A stretch of 64,000 bases of DNA from CAUJGP01 sp964612425 (GTDB lineage Bacteria; Bdellovibrionota; Bdellovibrionia; Bdellovibrionales; Bdellovibrionaceae), in NCBI GenBank assembly GCA_964612425.1, contig CAZTDX010000004.1:1-64000 (forward strand), written 5' to 3'. How positions within the stretch are numbered: position 1 is the stretch's first letter; each line of letters begins with the position of its first letter. The notes under the pieces were generated by a model that saw nothing but the letters and a program-made list of their open reading frames with translations, did no database searches and was not told where the DNA came from. Shown here in pieces: positions 18,244-28,392 of this stretch. The position numbers and the translations under genes were made by a program.

Positions 18244-18975
18244 ATGATCATTGGATTACAGAGAAGATCATTGGTAGGAAGTATATTGTTATCTTTAACG
18301 GTGAGCCTCTTCGTTGCCTGCCAGTCCGGGGAGATTAAATCTGTTAATAAAACTAAACTAAAACCACGTACAGTAGTAGCTAGTACATATCCACGATCAC
18401 AAGAAAATCAAAATATAAAATCGAGTTTTAATGCCAGAACTGAACTCGCAAATTCTACACCAATAGCGGCATCAAAACCTAGTCGCATACAAAATATAGA
18501 GATGAGTGAAAAAGAAAAAGCTTTTTTTGAATTGGCGGGTGAAAATATAACAACTTTAACAGAAATTGGCGCCTATCGAAAAGTGATTGAGAAGTATCAA
18601 ATAAATGATGCGATAGCCTTAAAAGCCTATAGCAATATTTTAATTAAAAAATTTCCGAGAAGTATTTATTGTGATAACGCCCTTTATTTAATGGGCATGA
18701 TGTATTTCACCGAAAATAAGTATGGTGAAAGTCTAAATGCTTTTCAAAAAATTCTGACTCAATACCCTCAAAGCAATAAGGCCGTATCAGCCTTGTTTGC
18801 TAAGGGGATTGTATTTAAAAAAATGCATTTAAATAAAGAGGCGATGACTATTTTATCTCAAGTATCAAAGTTGTATCCTGGAAGTCCGGAGTCCATGCGG
18901 GCAGAAATGGAAATGAAATTAATTTCACAAAATGAACTTCAAAGTACGAACAAGGGTCAAAAGTTACAAGAATAA
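18244..18975 (+). CDS. Lipoprotein with TPR repeats (YbgF/BamD-like fold)
   Basis: The 243-residue product has a hydrophobic signal ending at Cys26 (Phe-Val-Ala-Cys), probably lipid-modified. Residues about 100-230 form tetratricopeptide repeats: AYSNILIKKFPRSIYCDNALYLMG, then FQKILTQYPQSNKAVSALF and ILSQVSKLYPGSPESMRAEM. This resembles YbgF/CpoB and BamD, periplasmic scaffolds of envelope complexes, but length and context do not fix one of them. A strong AGGAGGG site precedes the ATG. A LysM protein gene follows after 27 bp, suggesting an envelope operon. Confidence 0.8.
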   Translation: MIIGLQRRSLVGSILLSLTVSLFVACQSGEIKSVNKTKLKPRTVVASTYPRSQENQNIKSSFNARTELANSTPIAASKPSRIQNIEMSEKEKAFFELAGENITTLTEIGAYRKVIEKYQINDAIALKAYSNILIKKFPRSIYCDNALYLMGMMYFTENKYGESLNAFQKILTQYPQSNKAVSALFAKGIVFKKMHLNKEAMTILSQVSKLYPGSPESMRAEMEMKLISQNELQSTNKGQKLQE

Positions 18976-19002
18976 CCACGGTAGCAAACTGGTAGGTGTC
19001 AT

Positions 19003-20532
19003 TTGCAAATCAAATTACTTCAAGTTTTGACAATAGTGTTATTACCTCTTTCCTTGTTTGCTCAAGAGAGCGGAAAAGAAGATTACTTTCATCAAGTTTA
19101 TCAAAAATATAATGCCCAACCAACAGCGCAAGACGTTTGGGAAAAGGCTTTAGAGCAAAGGCCCAATCGTGAATACATAATCGCTGCTGGAGATACACTT
19201 TGGGATGTGAGTCGCACTCTTTTTACTGATGGCTTTTTTTGGTCAAAAATTTGGTCCCTCAATCCGTACATCACAAATCCTCATCAAATTAAAGTAGGAC
19301 AAGTGATTCATTTTTACCCTGGAAGTGGATTAGAAGCACCGGGAATGGTAGTCAACTCCACGGAGGAGCTCAAACCTTTAACCAGCAGTTCTCCATTGAT
19401 TGAATCAAAATGGTGGAACAGCCAAAATATGCCAATGGCCTCAACAAATCTTCATGATATGGCGTTACCCCCACCATTGAGGAGTTATCATCCGGCCCTG
19501 GATCAATTTCCTTCATCGCTGCCGAGTTGGTATTTTAGGACGGATTCACAGGTTGAAAAAGCACCGTTAGAAATTGTTCCAATTAAACATTTACCGATTG
19601 AGAACATACTAAACATTCCTTATTTTATTTCTGAATTTCCACAAAATATAAAGGGCACCATTTACGAAATTGAAAAAAATTCTAAAACAGCTTCAGAAAG
19701 AGATTATTTATTTATTGATGCGGAAGAGGGTGAAGAATTAAAAGTTGGAGAGGAATTTACTGTTATTCAAGCTATTGGCAAAGTTCGTGATCCTGACGCT
19801 GTAGGTGAACTTCCGAAATCTTATGAAGTTCAAGGGGAAGTAAAAGTTGTTGGTCGCGTTGAGGGGTTATACAAAGCATTGGTGATGACAGCATTGTTTC
19901 CAATTCGTGTTGGAGCCAGTATAGTTCCTGGTCACAGTCCAAAAATGAATTTAACAGAATCAGGTCATGTGGCACCACTGAAAGCAATGATTATTGGTGG
20001 CGAGAACGATACAACGAGGACTCTCTTTGGGCCACAATCTATTATCTATTTAAATCGAGGATCTGACGATGGTGTAAAAGTTAATCAAAGCGCACCTATT
20101 ACAGCCATTCATCGCATTCGTCACACAGAGAGTGTTTTGTTCTCAAATAATTGGAGAATCGGCGAAGTTAAGATCGTAAAAGTTGAAAAGCATTATTCTA
20201 CGGCTGTTATTATGGATGCAACCGAAGGAGTTATGGCAGGTGATATCGTAGGTCAACTGGCACCATCTGATATCACTGAAAAGTTTATGTCGATAGACTC
20301 TTCTGTTAAATTTGGAGATGCGTTTGACGAAAGTGGAAAAGATTGGAAAAAGCGAAATTTAAAAGATCCGAAATATAAAGATATGTCTACTGAATTTGAA
20401 GATACGGATGCGAATAAAAATGATGAGAATAAAAATCAAGATACAGAAAAACTACAAACTGATCAGACTGATTTAATTGACTCAGAATTAAATGATTTAG
20501 AATCTGGTGAAAATAATAGTGAAAAAAATTAA
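19003..20532 (+). CDS. Exported LysM-domain protein
   Basis: The 509-residue product begins with a cleavable-looking signal peptide ending near LSLFAQES. Residues about 50-105 form a LysM domain (IIAAGDTLWDVSRTLF, then SLNPYITNPHQIKVGQVI), which binds the glycan strands of peptidoglycan. The remaining 400 residues are beta-rich and unrecognised, ending in an Asp/Glu/Asn-rich tail of about 80 residues. The start is a TTG. Its stop overlaps by 4 bp the stop of the convergent response-regulator gene. With the TPR lipoprotein upstream it probably belongs to a cell-wall-associated unit. Confidence 0.85.
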   Translation: MQIKLLQVLTIVLLPLSLFAQESGKEDYFHQVYQKYNAQPTAQDVWEKALEQRPNREYIIAAGDTLWDVSRTLFTDGFFWSKIWSLNPYITNPHQIKVGQVIHFYPGSGLEAPGMVVNSTEELKPLTSSSPLIESKWWNSQNMPMASTNLHDMALPPPLRSYHPALDQFPSSLPSWYFRTDSQVEKAPLEIVPIKHLPIENILNIPYFISEFPQNIKGTIYEIEKNSKTASERDYLFIDAEEGEELKVGEEFTVIQAIGKVRDPDAVGELPKSYEVQGEVKVVGRVEGLYKALVMTALFPIRVGASIVPGHSPKMNLTESGHVAPLKAMIIGGENDTTRTLFGPQSIIYLNRGSDDGVKVNQSAPITAIHRIRHTESVLFSNNWRIGEVKIVKVEKHYSTAVIMDATEGVMAGDIVGQLAPSDITEKFMSIDSSVKFGDAFDESGKDWKKRNLKDPKYKDMSTEFEDTDANKNDENKNQDTEKLQTDQTDLIDSELNDLESGENNSEKN

Positions 20533-21194
20533 GATTCCTTTTTAATTCTTATCATTTTTGGACCGGCTTTAACGTAGGACGCAAATTCAATTTTTGATTC
20601 ATTTTCAGAGAGAGATTTTATTTTGTTAATGATATCAATCGCTCTTTTGAGGGAGTGATCAATTTTTGGAATGGAAGGATGTTCGGGGAACTCAGCTTGA
20701 AGTTTGCTAAAGTGCGCAAGAACTATCGTTAGGGGATTGTTTATTTCATGACTGTAAGTTACGACCATTGCATGAATGGCTTCGAGTTCTTTCTTTCTGA
20801 TCGTTAAATTATAATAATTTGAAAGCATGAGCTGAGTTTGAATTCTTGCCATGGCAATATCAATATTTGCGGGTTTAACAATATAATCATTAGCTCCAAG
20901 CTTAAGAGACTCCACAATATCTTGGACGTCTTCATTTCCGGAAAGCATTATAATTGGAAGTTCAAGTTGTGATCTTTGGGAACGAATTTCTTTTAGAACA
21001 TCATGACCTGTAAGATCTGGCATACTGTAGTCAAGAAGTATGAGATCATAATTTTCTGCATTTAATTGTGGCCAAATATTAAAACCTGAGCTTCTAAAGT
21101 GCACCACTAGGCCCCGTTTTTCTAATCGTATCAAAAGGGGTTTTGATCCCAGTTCATCATCATCAATGAGGAGGATTTTCGTTTGAGCGCTCAT
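20529..21194 (-). CDS. Response-regulator receiver fused to a histidine-kinase dimerisation helix
   Basis: The 221-residue protein has an N-terminal receiver domain with the DDD acidic pocket, phospho-acceptor Asp55 (LLDYSMPD) and Lys107 (YIVKPAN). Residues about 135-200 form a HisKA-like segment with His149 in SHEINNPL. There is no ATP-binding domain, so it cannot phosphorylate itself and may act as a REC-to-His relay or dimer partner. It starts inside the last codon of the upstream hybrid kinase (ATGA overlap), its likely partner. Confidence 0.85.
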   Translation of the reverse strand: MSAQTKILLIDDDELGSKPLLIRLEKRGLVVHFRSSGFNIWPQLNAENYDLILLDYSMPDLTGHDVLKEIRSQRSQLELPIIMLSGNEDVQDIVESLKLGANDYIVKPANIDIAMARIQTQLMLSNYYNLTIRKKELEAIHAMVVTYSHEINNPLTIVLAHFSKLQAEFPEHPSIPKIDHSLKRAIDIINKIKSLSENESKIEFASYVKAGPKMIRIKKES

Positions 21195-24100
21195 GCAGAT
21201 TCCTTTTGAATCTTAAGTTCATTAAGTTCAGTAGCTAATTGGTAAACTTGGTTTTGAATAACATAAAATTTTCCAATAAAATTAGTATCGACGTTTAACT
21301 TTGATTCTTCTTCTAAAGTCTTTAAATTTTCTTTTAAGGGTTTAGCAAAAAATGAACTTACCATGGACTTTAAGGCATGTGCATTTTTATTGATGGCATT
21401 GAAATCTTTTTGAAGGATGGAGTTTTCAATGTTTAGTAAATACTGTTTGTGATGAGAATTAAAAATATTAACGGTAGCAATAAAAATATCATCTTCGTCC
21501 TTAAAGTAGAGGTTTAAATCTTTATGATTGATTAGAGTTTGTCGAGTCCCAGAATTGTTGTTTCTATTTGTATCAATGAGCATTGCTTCTTTTTTTATAG
21601 CATCTGAAGTTATGGGTTTAACTATCACGGCATCCATACCAGCTTGAAAGCATTTCTCATGATCCTCTTTCATTATACTAGCCGTTACAGCGACAATTCG
21701 AGGTGAGTGAATAGACTTTGATAATTTTCTAATCTTAATGGTAGTTTCAAAACCATCCATTTCGGGCATATAACAATCCATAAGAATCAAATCATAGTGA
21801 TTTTGAGTATACATTTCTATGGCATCTTTTCCTGTACTTGCAATATCGCATTCATATCCCAATTTTTTTAAAGTCATTTGGGCAACAACTTGATTAATAT
21901 TATTGTCGTCCACAACAAGTATTTTAGTTATTACTTTTTGTGTTTCTGATTGAGCACTATTGGAGTTTGAAGTTAAATAAGACGAGCCCAACTCGCTGTT
22001 TATTTTATTGAGAGGTGGTATTGTTTGTTCTGCATAAAAATTAAAAATAAAGCTTGAACCTGTACCATAATTACTTTCGACCCAAATATGGCCACCTAAA
22101 AGTTCAACTAAGCCTTTGCTGATAGAAAGGCCAAGTCCTGTACCTCCGAATTGTTTAGTTGAAGATGCGTCGACTTGAGAAAAGGATTTAAATAAATTTT
22201 GTTGTAATTCTTTTTTAATTCCAATGCCATTATCCTTGACTTCAACTCGATAAAAAGTTTTTAAATAATTATTATTTTCATTCTTTGATTCCAAAATAAT
22301 TTGAATCTTTCCTTTTTGAGTAAATTTTAAAGCATTTCCGACGAGGTTTGATAAAATTTGCTTGAGTCTGAAAGGGTCAGAACTTACCCACTCCTCAGAA
22401 TTTCCAACATTAAAAATGACTTCAATCGTAATACCCTTTTCTGAGGCTTTTGCCTTAAATAAGGATGCAATGTCATTAGCAATATTTTTTATATTGCAAG
22501 CCTCGAATTTGAGTTCTATTTTGTTAGCCTCAAGTTTCGAGAAATTCAAAACATCATCAATTAAATTCATTAAAACATCACAGCTTTGATGAATAATTTT
22601 TACTTTATCTAAATCATCTTTTTCCAATTTTGAATGTAACAGGAGGTTTATCATACCCACTATCCCATTGAGTGGCGTCCTTATTTCGTGACTCATATTT
22701 GCTAAAAACTCGGATTTAACTTTTGAGGCCGAGAGTGCTTTATCTTTTTCTATGAGAAACAACTGTGTTTGTCGATCAGCAATTTCTTGGGCTTGTCGTC
22801 CTGTATTTTCAAAGCTAAATACAACGATTGAAAGTAGTAAACAAATTAAACTGCCAACTATAGCAACCCACAGAAGATTTTCGTTGTAGTTGCTGAGTGT
22901 AAATAATGGTTTTTTCCATAAGATGGTGAGTTCCCTTTCAGCTAGGATAATTTGTGTTTTTTTGTACAGGTTGAAGTCAGAGTTTTTTTCGCTGAAATTC
23001 TTATTTAAAAGAGTGGTGTCTTCGTAGATAAGTTGATTCCCTTCATATATAGAAAATGGGATTCTATCCTTCATTGTGGTTAGTGCTTCATTGATAAAAA
23101 GTTCTGTCACAAAAGGTGCATAGACCCAGCCAATAAATTTGGGAGTATGAGTTTGGCTATCCATTGACTTATAATCATAAAATGGAATGTAAAGTAAGAA
23201 GCCTGGGCGTTTCACTGAGTCTTGTACAAGTTGAATTGAATGAGTTATTACGGGAAGGCCCTTATCTCTTGAGTATTCTGCGGCTATTCTACGATTCTGT
23301 TCGCTACCAATATCTAAACCAAACGCTGGGTTATTAGTTTCAAATGGATAGACATAGATAATTATAAATTGATCTTTTTTGCCATTAACAGTTTCTATGC
23401 CCGGTACCTTTTTAATTTTAAAAGTGGGATTTTCTTTTTGAATTTTTTTTATAAAATATTTTTCTTCTTCATTTTTTAAATAGTAAATAAATCCTATGCC
23501 GTTAATTCCGGGATATTTAGAAGTTATATTTAAATTTTCTACATAAAGCTTAAAAGAATCACCTTTCAGTAAGTTCTGATTCAATATATTATTAGCGGCA
23601 ATAAAACTTTTACTGCTATTGAGAGAGTCAATGTAAGTGTTTAGCCGATCTTTAATGAGGCTCTCGGTCTCTTTGATTTTCAACTCCAGAAGAGTTTTTT
23701 TGTTTTCAATATCTGATTTTTTTAAACTAAAATACAATCCAGAACATAAGATCCAACCACCTACTAAAACGATTGAGATCAAATTTCTTGATTTTACCTT
23801 ATTAATTTCATTAAAAACCAAATGTACTATAATAAAAGTTGCGATGACATACTGTATGTGAATTAAATTTTCATTGAAGCTTCGACCAGGAAATAAAGGT
23901 GGCTGGTGAAAGGAGAAATACAGAAATATAAAAGATAAAAAGCCAATAAAAATTTGAGATTGGATTTCTTTAAAAAAATATATTGAAGCCCAAATAAGAA
24001 TGTAAGAAAAAAAGAAAAGGGGAGCTATAGTTTCATTGGAATAGAGTTGATAAATAAAATAGGTACTGAATCCAGTTAAAATAACTATAGGAAAGAAGCG

Positions 24101-24706
24101 GATGTTAACGATTTCTTTTTTAATATTCTGGCAAAGAAAAAGAGAATTTAGTAACGGTAAAAGAGATAAGATTCCAAGCATGTCGCCGGTCCACCAAGTG
24201 AAGAGGACATCCACACCAGACTCTGGTAAGGGGAGTTTAAAGTTAAAAACACTTAATGTTCCTAGGAGGGCGCTGATGACAGGTGCGACAAGTCCTGCAA
24301 CGATAATTCCGAGAAAACTGAAATTAGCACTATTTATATAATTATTTTTTTTGTCTCTGAGCTTTTGGTAGAGGAGGCATCCAATAAATGCTTCAAGACT
24401 GTTACCCAACATGATGATTAAAGAACTCAGCCACTCATGACTGGTTAAAAAATTAATGGTAAAAGCTCCAAGTGCGATGGGCACAATAAACTCAAAACCA
24501 AATGTGGCTAAAATCCAAATAGCGACTCCTGATGCGGGCCAAATCGGTGAGACTTGATGAAAGTGAGTTGCTAGGCTAAGGCCAATTTGACCTGCGGAGA
24601 TATAAATAAAGTAAAAAAAAATAGATAATAAAACCTTGTTTGATAATAAAACCTTATCAAACCAAGAGATCTCAGTTTTTAATGTGTTTTTATTGATTTG
24701 GATCAT
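21191..24706 (-). CDS. Hybrid histidine kinase: MASE1-CHASE-HisKA-HATPase-REC-Hpt
   Basis: The 1171-residue membrane sensor has an N-terminal MASE1 region with eight or more membrane segments (GQIGLSLATHFHQVSPIWPASGVA). A CHASE-type extracellular sensor follows (YPGINGIGFIYYL, then LDIGSEQNRRIAAEYSRD). The kinase core has the phospho-His near residue 671 (MSHEIRTPLNG) and complete ATP-lid motifs. A receiver domain follows with its Asp near 975 (LILMDCYMPEMDG). An Hpt domain with His near 1110 (NAHALKSM) ends the protein. It is a full phosphorelay in one chain, and its stop overlaps the REC-DHp gene. The ligand is unknown. Confidence 0.93.
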   Translation of the reverse strand: MIQINKNTLKTEISWFDKVLLSNKVLLSIFFYFIYISAGQIGLSLATHFHQVSPIWPASGVAIWILATFGFEFIVPIALGAFTINFLTSHEWLSSLIIMLGNSLEAFIGCLLYQKLRDKKNNYINSANFSFLGIIVAGLVAPVISALLGTLSVFNFKLPLPESGVDVLFTWWTGDMLGILSLLPLLNSLFLCQNIKKEIVNIRFFPIVILTGFSTYFIYQLYSNETIAPLFFFSYILIWASIYFFKEIQSQIFIGFLSFIFLYFSFHQPPLFPGRSFNENLIHIQYVIATFIIVHLVFNEINKVKSRNLISIVLVGGWILCSGLYFSLKKSDIENKKTLLELKIKETESLIKDRLNTYIDSLNSSKSFIAANNILNQNLLKGDSFKLYVENLNITSKYPGINGIGFIYYLKNEEEKYFIKKIQKENPTFKIKKVPGIETVNGKKDQFIIIYVYPFETNNPAFGLDIGSEQNRRIAAEYSRDKGLPVITHSIQLVQDSVKRPGFLLYIPFYDYKSMDSQTHTPKFIGWVYAPFVTELFINEALTTMKDRIPFSIYEGNQLIYEDTTLLNKNFSEKNSDFNLYKKTQIILAERELTILWKKPLFTLSNYNENLLWVAIVGSLICLLLSIVVFSFENTGRQAQEIADRQTQLFLIEKDKALSASKVKSEFLANMSHEIRTPLNGIVGMINLLLHSKLEKDDLDKVKIIHQSCDVLMNLIDDVLNFSKLEANKIELKFEACNIKNIANDIASLFKAKASEKGITIEVIFNVGNSEEWVSSDPFRLKQILSNLVGNALKFTQKGKIQIILESKNENNNYLKTFYRVEVKDNGIGIKKELQQNLFKSFSQVDASSTKQFGGTGLGLSISKGLVELLGGHIWVESNYGTGSSFIFNFYAEQTIPPLNKINSELGSSYLTSNSNSAQSETQKVITKILVVDDNNINQVVAQMTLKKLGYECDIASTGKDAIEMYTQNHYDLILMDCYMPEMDGFETTIKIRKLSKSIHSPRIVAVTASIMKEDHEKCFQAGMDAVIVKPITSDAIKKEAMLIDTNRNNNSGTRQTLINHKDLNLYFKDEDDIFIATVNIFNSHHKQYLLNIENSILQKDFNAINKNAHALKSMVSSFFAKPLKENLKTLEEESKLNVDTNFIGKFYVIQNQVYQLATELNELKIQKESA

Positions 24707-24843
24707 AAATCTTTATCGGTCTAAAGACGAATGCAATTAAATCATTTACTGAAAAAATAAGTAATTAATATTTATTTACAGCTCTGAAAATATACAGAAA
24801 AATGGACTGGGATTTTTTGACCCACTCTTCTACAGTTCAAGTC

Positions 24844-27159
24844 CTACTCTGATTCGCTGGTGGCTTCCGATTTTGATTTATCTTTAGTGGGTAATGGCAA
24901 AAGTCGAGCTTTTGTCGTAATGGTTAATTTTTCTGAACCCTTGGTGTGATCAATATGGACTTCCCCTCCTAGGCTAAGAGGGCCAAAAAGAAGTTCATCG
25001 ACTAATGGCTTTTTAATCCACTCGTCAATGGCGCGGGACATTGGTCGAGCCCCGTAGGCTTTGTCGTACCCTTTTCGTAGTAAAAATTGTCGCGCTTCTG
25101 ATGTTACTTCAAGTGTGATTTTCTTTGGAAGGAGCTGCATACTGAGTTCATGAAGAAATTTATCAACCACTTGAAGGATGATTTCTTCTGAGAGATCTTT
25201 AAAGGCAACGATGGCATCGAGTCGGTTTAAAAACTCTGGAGTAAAAACATTTTTTATCGCGCTCAGGGAGACTCCTTGGCGATCTTCTGATCCAATGCCT
25301 ATTCGCCCTTTGGCCACGTCAGTTGCGCCCGCATTTGTTGTCATGATGAGTATGACATGTCTCATATCGGCTGTTCTGCCATTGCTATCTGTGAGTCTTC
25401 CGGCATCCATCACTTGCAGCAGTATTGGCCAAATATCCGGGTGCGCTTTCTCGATTTCATCCATCAGCAAAACACAGTAAGGTGATTTGTTTACCGCTTC
25501 AGTGAGTAATCCCCCTTGTTCAAAGCCCACATAGCCTGGGGGGGCGCCGACGAGTCGAGAGACAGAATGTTTTTCCATGTACTCACTCATATCAAATCGA
25601 GTTAAAGGCAGACCCATCAATTGTGCGAGTTGACGACAAACTTCGGTTTTACCAACTCCCGTTGGACCACTAAATAAAAAAGCTCCAATGGGTTTATTTT
25701 CTCGACTTAAACCTGACCGAGAAAGCTTGATCGCATTCACTAACGTTGCAATGGCCTCATCTTGACCAAAAATGTGAGCTTTAAGTTTTTTATCGAGATC
25801 TTTGAGTTGTTGAACATCACTGAGAGTAATGGTTCCCACAGGGATTTGAGTCATTGAGGCGATCACTTTTTCAATAACTTTATCATCAATGATACCTTGG
25901 GGAGCGAGGTCAGGGTGCAATCGTACTCGCGAGCCCGCCTCATCAATCACATCGATGGCTTTATCGGGAAGAAAACGACTATGGAGATATTTTGTCGATA
26001 ATTCTGCAGCTGATTTTAAAGCGCTGTCGGTATAGCGAACTTTATGAAATTCTTCATAGCGACTTTGGAGTCCCTTTAAAATAGAATAAGTTTCTTCTTG
26101 GGAGGGTTCATTAACATCAATTCGCTGAAATCGACGATTGAGTGCGCGATCCTTTTCAAAATGCTGTCGAAATTCTTGATGAGTCGTTGTGCCAATGCAA
26201 CTGAGTCTTCCATCAGCGAGCATGGGTTTTAACAAGTTGGCCGCATCGAGGCTTCCGCCACTCGTGGCACCTGCTCCAACCAGAGTGTGAATCTCATCAA
26301 TCATCAGTATAGCTTTTGGAAGTGCTGCAAGTTCTTTTAAAATATTTTTAATTTTTGTTTCAAAGTCGCCACGAAATTTAGTGCCGGCCATAAGGCTTCC
26401 CATATCAAGGGCATAAATGACTGCTTTACTAAGGGTTTCTGGAACTTGCTTTTGTTCAATTCGTTGAGCAATGCCCTCAGCAAGAGCCGTTTTTCCAACG
26501 CCAGGTTCACCAATAAAAAGAGGATTATTTTTGGTGCGCCGACAGAGGACTTGTATGGCTCGCTCGATAATTTCATCTCGACCTATAAGGGGATCTGACT
26601 TTCCTTGGCGAACTTTCTCATTGAGATTGACACAGACAGAATCCAATAAGCTTTGGTTACCATTTTGTGAATCATCTTCAGCATGCGAAGGGGTTTCAGT
26701 GGGAGTTGGTGCGCGACCATGAGATACATACTGAATAATATCAAATTGTCGAACTCCCTCTTGGGTTAAAAAGTAGACCGCAGGGGAGTTGCTTTCGTAG
26801 TAAAGGGCAATGAGAATGTGTGCCACCGTAACTTCTTTTTTACCAGAGTTTTGAACTTGCATCGCCGCTCGCTGAAGGAGCCGATGCGAAGCAAGTGTAA
26901 ATTCAGGCATCCAAAGTCCTTCGCCCCCAGCTTGTTCAATTTGTTCTTTGGTGAGAATGGGGCTGTTTTTTTGAATATCATTTTCTAATAATTTTTTTAA
27001 CTTTTGAACATTAGCGCCACAGGCCTCTAAAATTTCTACAATATAGGGTGAGCGAGTCAGGGTGAGGAGGATGTGTTCCGAGGTGATAAATTCATGACGT
27101 TGAATTTTAGCTAATTCTGCGGCTTCGGATAAGAGTCTTTCGAGTTCACGGCTAAGCAT
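24844..27159 (-). CDS. clpA: ATP-dependent Clp protease ATP-binding subunit ClpA
   Basis: ClpA unfolds proteins and feeds them to ClpP. The 771-residue protein has the N-terminal Clp repeat domain (residues 1-150). The first AAA module has Walker A GEPGVGKT at 217-224. The second has Walker A GPTGVGKT near 490 and the ClpP-contacting loop IGIGSEDRQG region. There is no ClpB-type middle coiled coil, which separates it from ClpB. The start overlaps the clpS stop by one base (TAATG), a typical adaptor-unfoldase operon. Confidence 0.96.
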   Translation of the reverse strand: MLSRELERLLSEAAELAKIQRHEFITSEHILLTLTRSPYIVEILEACGANVQKLKKLLENDIQKNSPILTKEQIEQAGGEGLWMPEFTLASHRLLQRAAMQVQNSGKKEVTVAHILIALYYESNSPAVYFLTQEGVRQFDIIQYVSHGRAPTPTETPSHAEDDSQNGNQSLLDSVCVNLNEKVRQGKSDPLIGRDEIIERAIQVLCRRTKNNPLFIGEPGVGKTALAEGIAQRIEQKQVPETLSKAVIYALDMGSLMAGTKFRGDFETKIKNILKELAALPKAILMIDEIHTLVGAGATSGGSLDAANLLKPMLADGRLSCIGTTTHQEFRQHFEKDRALNRRFQRIDVNEPSQEETYSILKGLQSRYEEFHKVRYTDSALKSAAELSTKYLHSRFLPDKAIDVIDEAGSRVRLHPDLAPQGIIDDKVIEKVIASMTQIPVGTITLSDVQQLKDLDKKLKAHIFGQDEAIATLVNAIKLSRSGLSRENKPIGAFLFSGPTGVGKTEVCRQLAQLMGLPLTRFDMSEYMEKHSVSRLVGAPPGYVGFEQGGLLTEAVNKSPYCVLLMDEIEKAHPDIWPILLQVMDAGRLTDSNGRTADMRHVILIMTTNAGATDVAKGRIGIGSEDRQGVSLSAIKNVFTPEFLNRLDAIVAFKDLSEEIILQVVDKFLHELSMQLLPKKITLEVTSEARQFLLRKGYDKAYGARPMSRAIDEWIKKPLVDELLFGPLSLGGEVHIDHTKGSEKLTITTKARLLPLPTKDKSKSEATSESE

Positions 27160-27458
27160 TATTCTACCTCCATGATCGTTTTAAGGGGATACTCATTTTG
27201 TTTAGCAGCTTCTTTGACTTGATGAACTTTCATCTCAGCCACTTCTTTAGTGTAGACACCGGCGATACCCGCACCTTTTTGGTGAACTTCGAGCATAATT
27301 TTTTCTGCTTCTTGAAGAGTTTTAGCAAAAAATCTTTGTAAAACCAAGGTGACAAAATTCATAGGTGTAAAATCATCATTTAATAAAATAACTTTAAACT
27401 TTTTGGGAGTTTCCGTTTTTTGTATTACTTCAATTTCGCCTTGTGTTTCTCGTGACAT
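27159..27458 (-). CDS. clpS: ClpS, N-end-rule adaptor of ClpAP
   Basis: ClpS delivers proteins with destabilising N-terminal residues to ClpA. The roughly 99-residue product has the core signature KVILLNDDFTPMNFVTLVLQ, then MLEVHQKGAGIAGVYTKEVAE. The start at 27458 (MSRETQGE) is chosen because an ATG 24 bp upstream falls inside the promoter -10 sequence. The N-terminal tail is short and flexible, as is normal for ClpS. Confidence 0.95.
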   Translation of the reverse strand: MSRETQGEIEVIQKTETPKKFKVILLNDDFTPMNFVTLVLQRFFAKTLQEAEKIMLEVHQKGAGIAGVYTKEVAEMKVHQVKEAAKQNEYPLKTIMEVE

Positions 27459-27480
27459 TGCACCACCTGCCCTGAGAAAC

Positions 27481-27486
27481 ATTATA
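27481..27486 (-). promoter_or_regulatory. clpS: -10 element of the clpS-clpA operon
   Basis: A perfect TATAAT on the minus strand lies 22 bp before the clpS start. The -35 sequence 17 bp further up is poor. Transcription would begin about 15 bases before the ATG at 27458, which supports that start. Confidence 0.5.
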
Positions 27487-27507
27487 ACGCATTTTCATTG
27501 AGAATCT

Positions 27508-27548
27508 ATAAAAAACAAAAGGCCCCTATCCTCAAGAAGGAAGGGGCC
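27508..27548 (-). terminator. Intrinsic terminator of the DUF4360 gene
   Basis: GGCCCCT and AGGGGCC (7-bp G/C stem, extended by partial pairing) enclose a 14-nt loop. On the minus strand the stem is followed by TTTTGTTTTTT, a classic rho-independent tail. It separates the 27585 gene from clpS. Confidence 0.85.
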
Positions 27549-27584
27549 ATGTCATTTTAATTGAATTAAATAAACTAAGAGGGA

Positions 27585-28193
27585 TTAGTTACAACGCTTC
27601 CATTGTAAGTGGTAAATTAATCCTGATGAAATATCTGCAGAGTCAATAGTCAAGAGAGCTTGGTCATTATAACGATTCGTTGTAATTTCAGCTGAAGTAT
27701 TGATTCTTAAATTGATGGATTGTCCACATCTTGACCAAACAACTGCAGAAGCAATAAGTTCATCGGAAAGAATAAAGTTGCCATCATAAGGTTGTGTTCT
27801 GTTTATCACAAAATCAGGTCCACGAATGCCGGCCCAAAAATATTCGGCTCTAAATAATCCTCGACCCCCCTGTGGGATAGAGGCAAATCCACGATAATCA
27901 ATTTTAAATAATGACACACTATAGCCTTGCGGAACATAGACAGGAACAGCGATGTTACATGATTTACGATCAAGCGTTTTTCCCGTATTACCACCAGATT
28001 CTGCTATATAAGAATCAAATAAAATACTGAGGGCAGTATAGTCAGGGCTAAGAGTGACACTGGCAGAACCAGCAGGACAGCCATTCCCACCGTAACCAGG
28101 AATACCTAATCTTGGTGCATCTGTTGTTGCTGAAACAAAACCAGCAGATAAAGTAATGAAAGTGATTGCTGAAACCATTATTTTAGAAACCAT
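27585..28193 (-). CDS. Secreted DUF4360 protein
   Basis: The 202-residue product has a signal peptide ending near FVSATTDA. The mature part has the DUF4360 pattern: GNGCPAGSASVTLSPDYTALSILFDSY, then RKSCNIAVPVYVPQGYSVSLF and the final Cys pair (WSRCG, WKRCN). Cysteine spacing suggests two disulfides. The family is found in fungi and predatory or soil bacteria and has no known activity. A strong AAAGGAG site precedes the ATG, and it is a single-gene unit ending in a strong terminator. Confidence 0.82.
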   Translation of the reverse strand: MVSKIMVSAITFITLSAGFVSATTDAPRLGIPGYGGNGCPAGSASVTLSPDYTALSILFDSYIAESGGNTGKTLDRKSCNIAVPVYVPQGYSVSLFKIDYRGFASIPQGGRGLFRAEYFWAGIRGPDFVINRTQPYDGNFILSDELIASAVVWSRCGQSINLRINTSAEITTNRYNDQALLTIDSADISSGLIYHLQWKRCN

Positions 28194-28392
28194 ATTTTTC
28201 TCCTTTTTACTTTTATGGCTTTGTAGATCCTATAAAGTCTACATTCAAGTTGGTGACCCAAAGCTTGACGAAGATGGAGTATAGCAATTCAAAGGCCATG
28301 ATTATTGGAGTCATTTTGGCTCTAGACTTTTTGAGATTCAACTTTAATAGATAATTGACTTTGCGCTTCTTTTTTAAAAATTAAAAAGTAAA

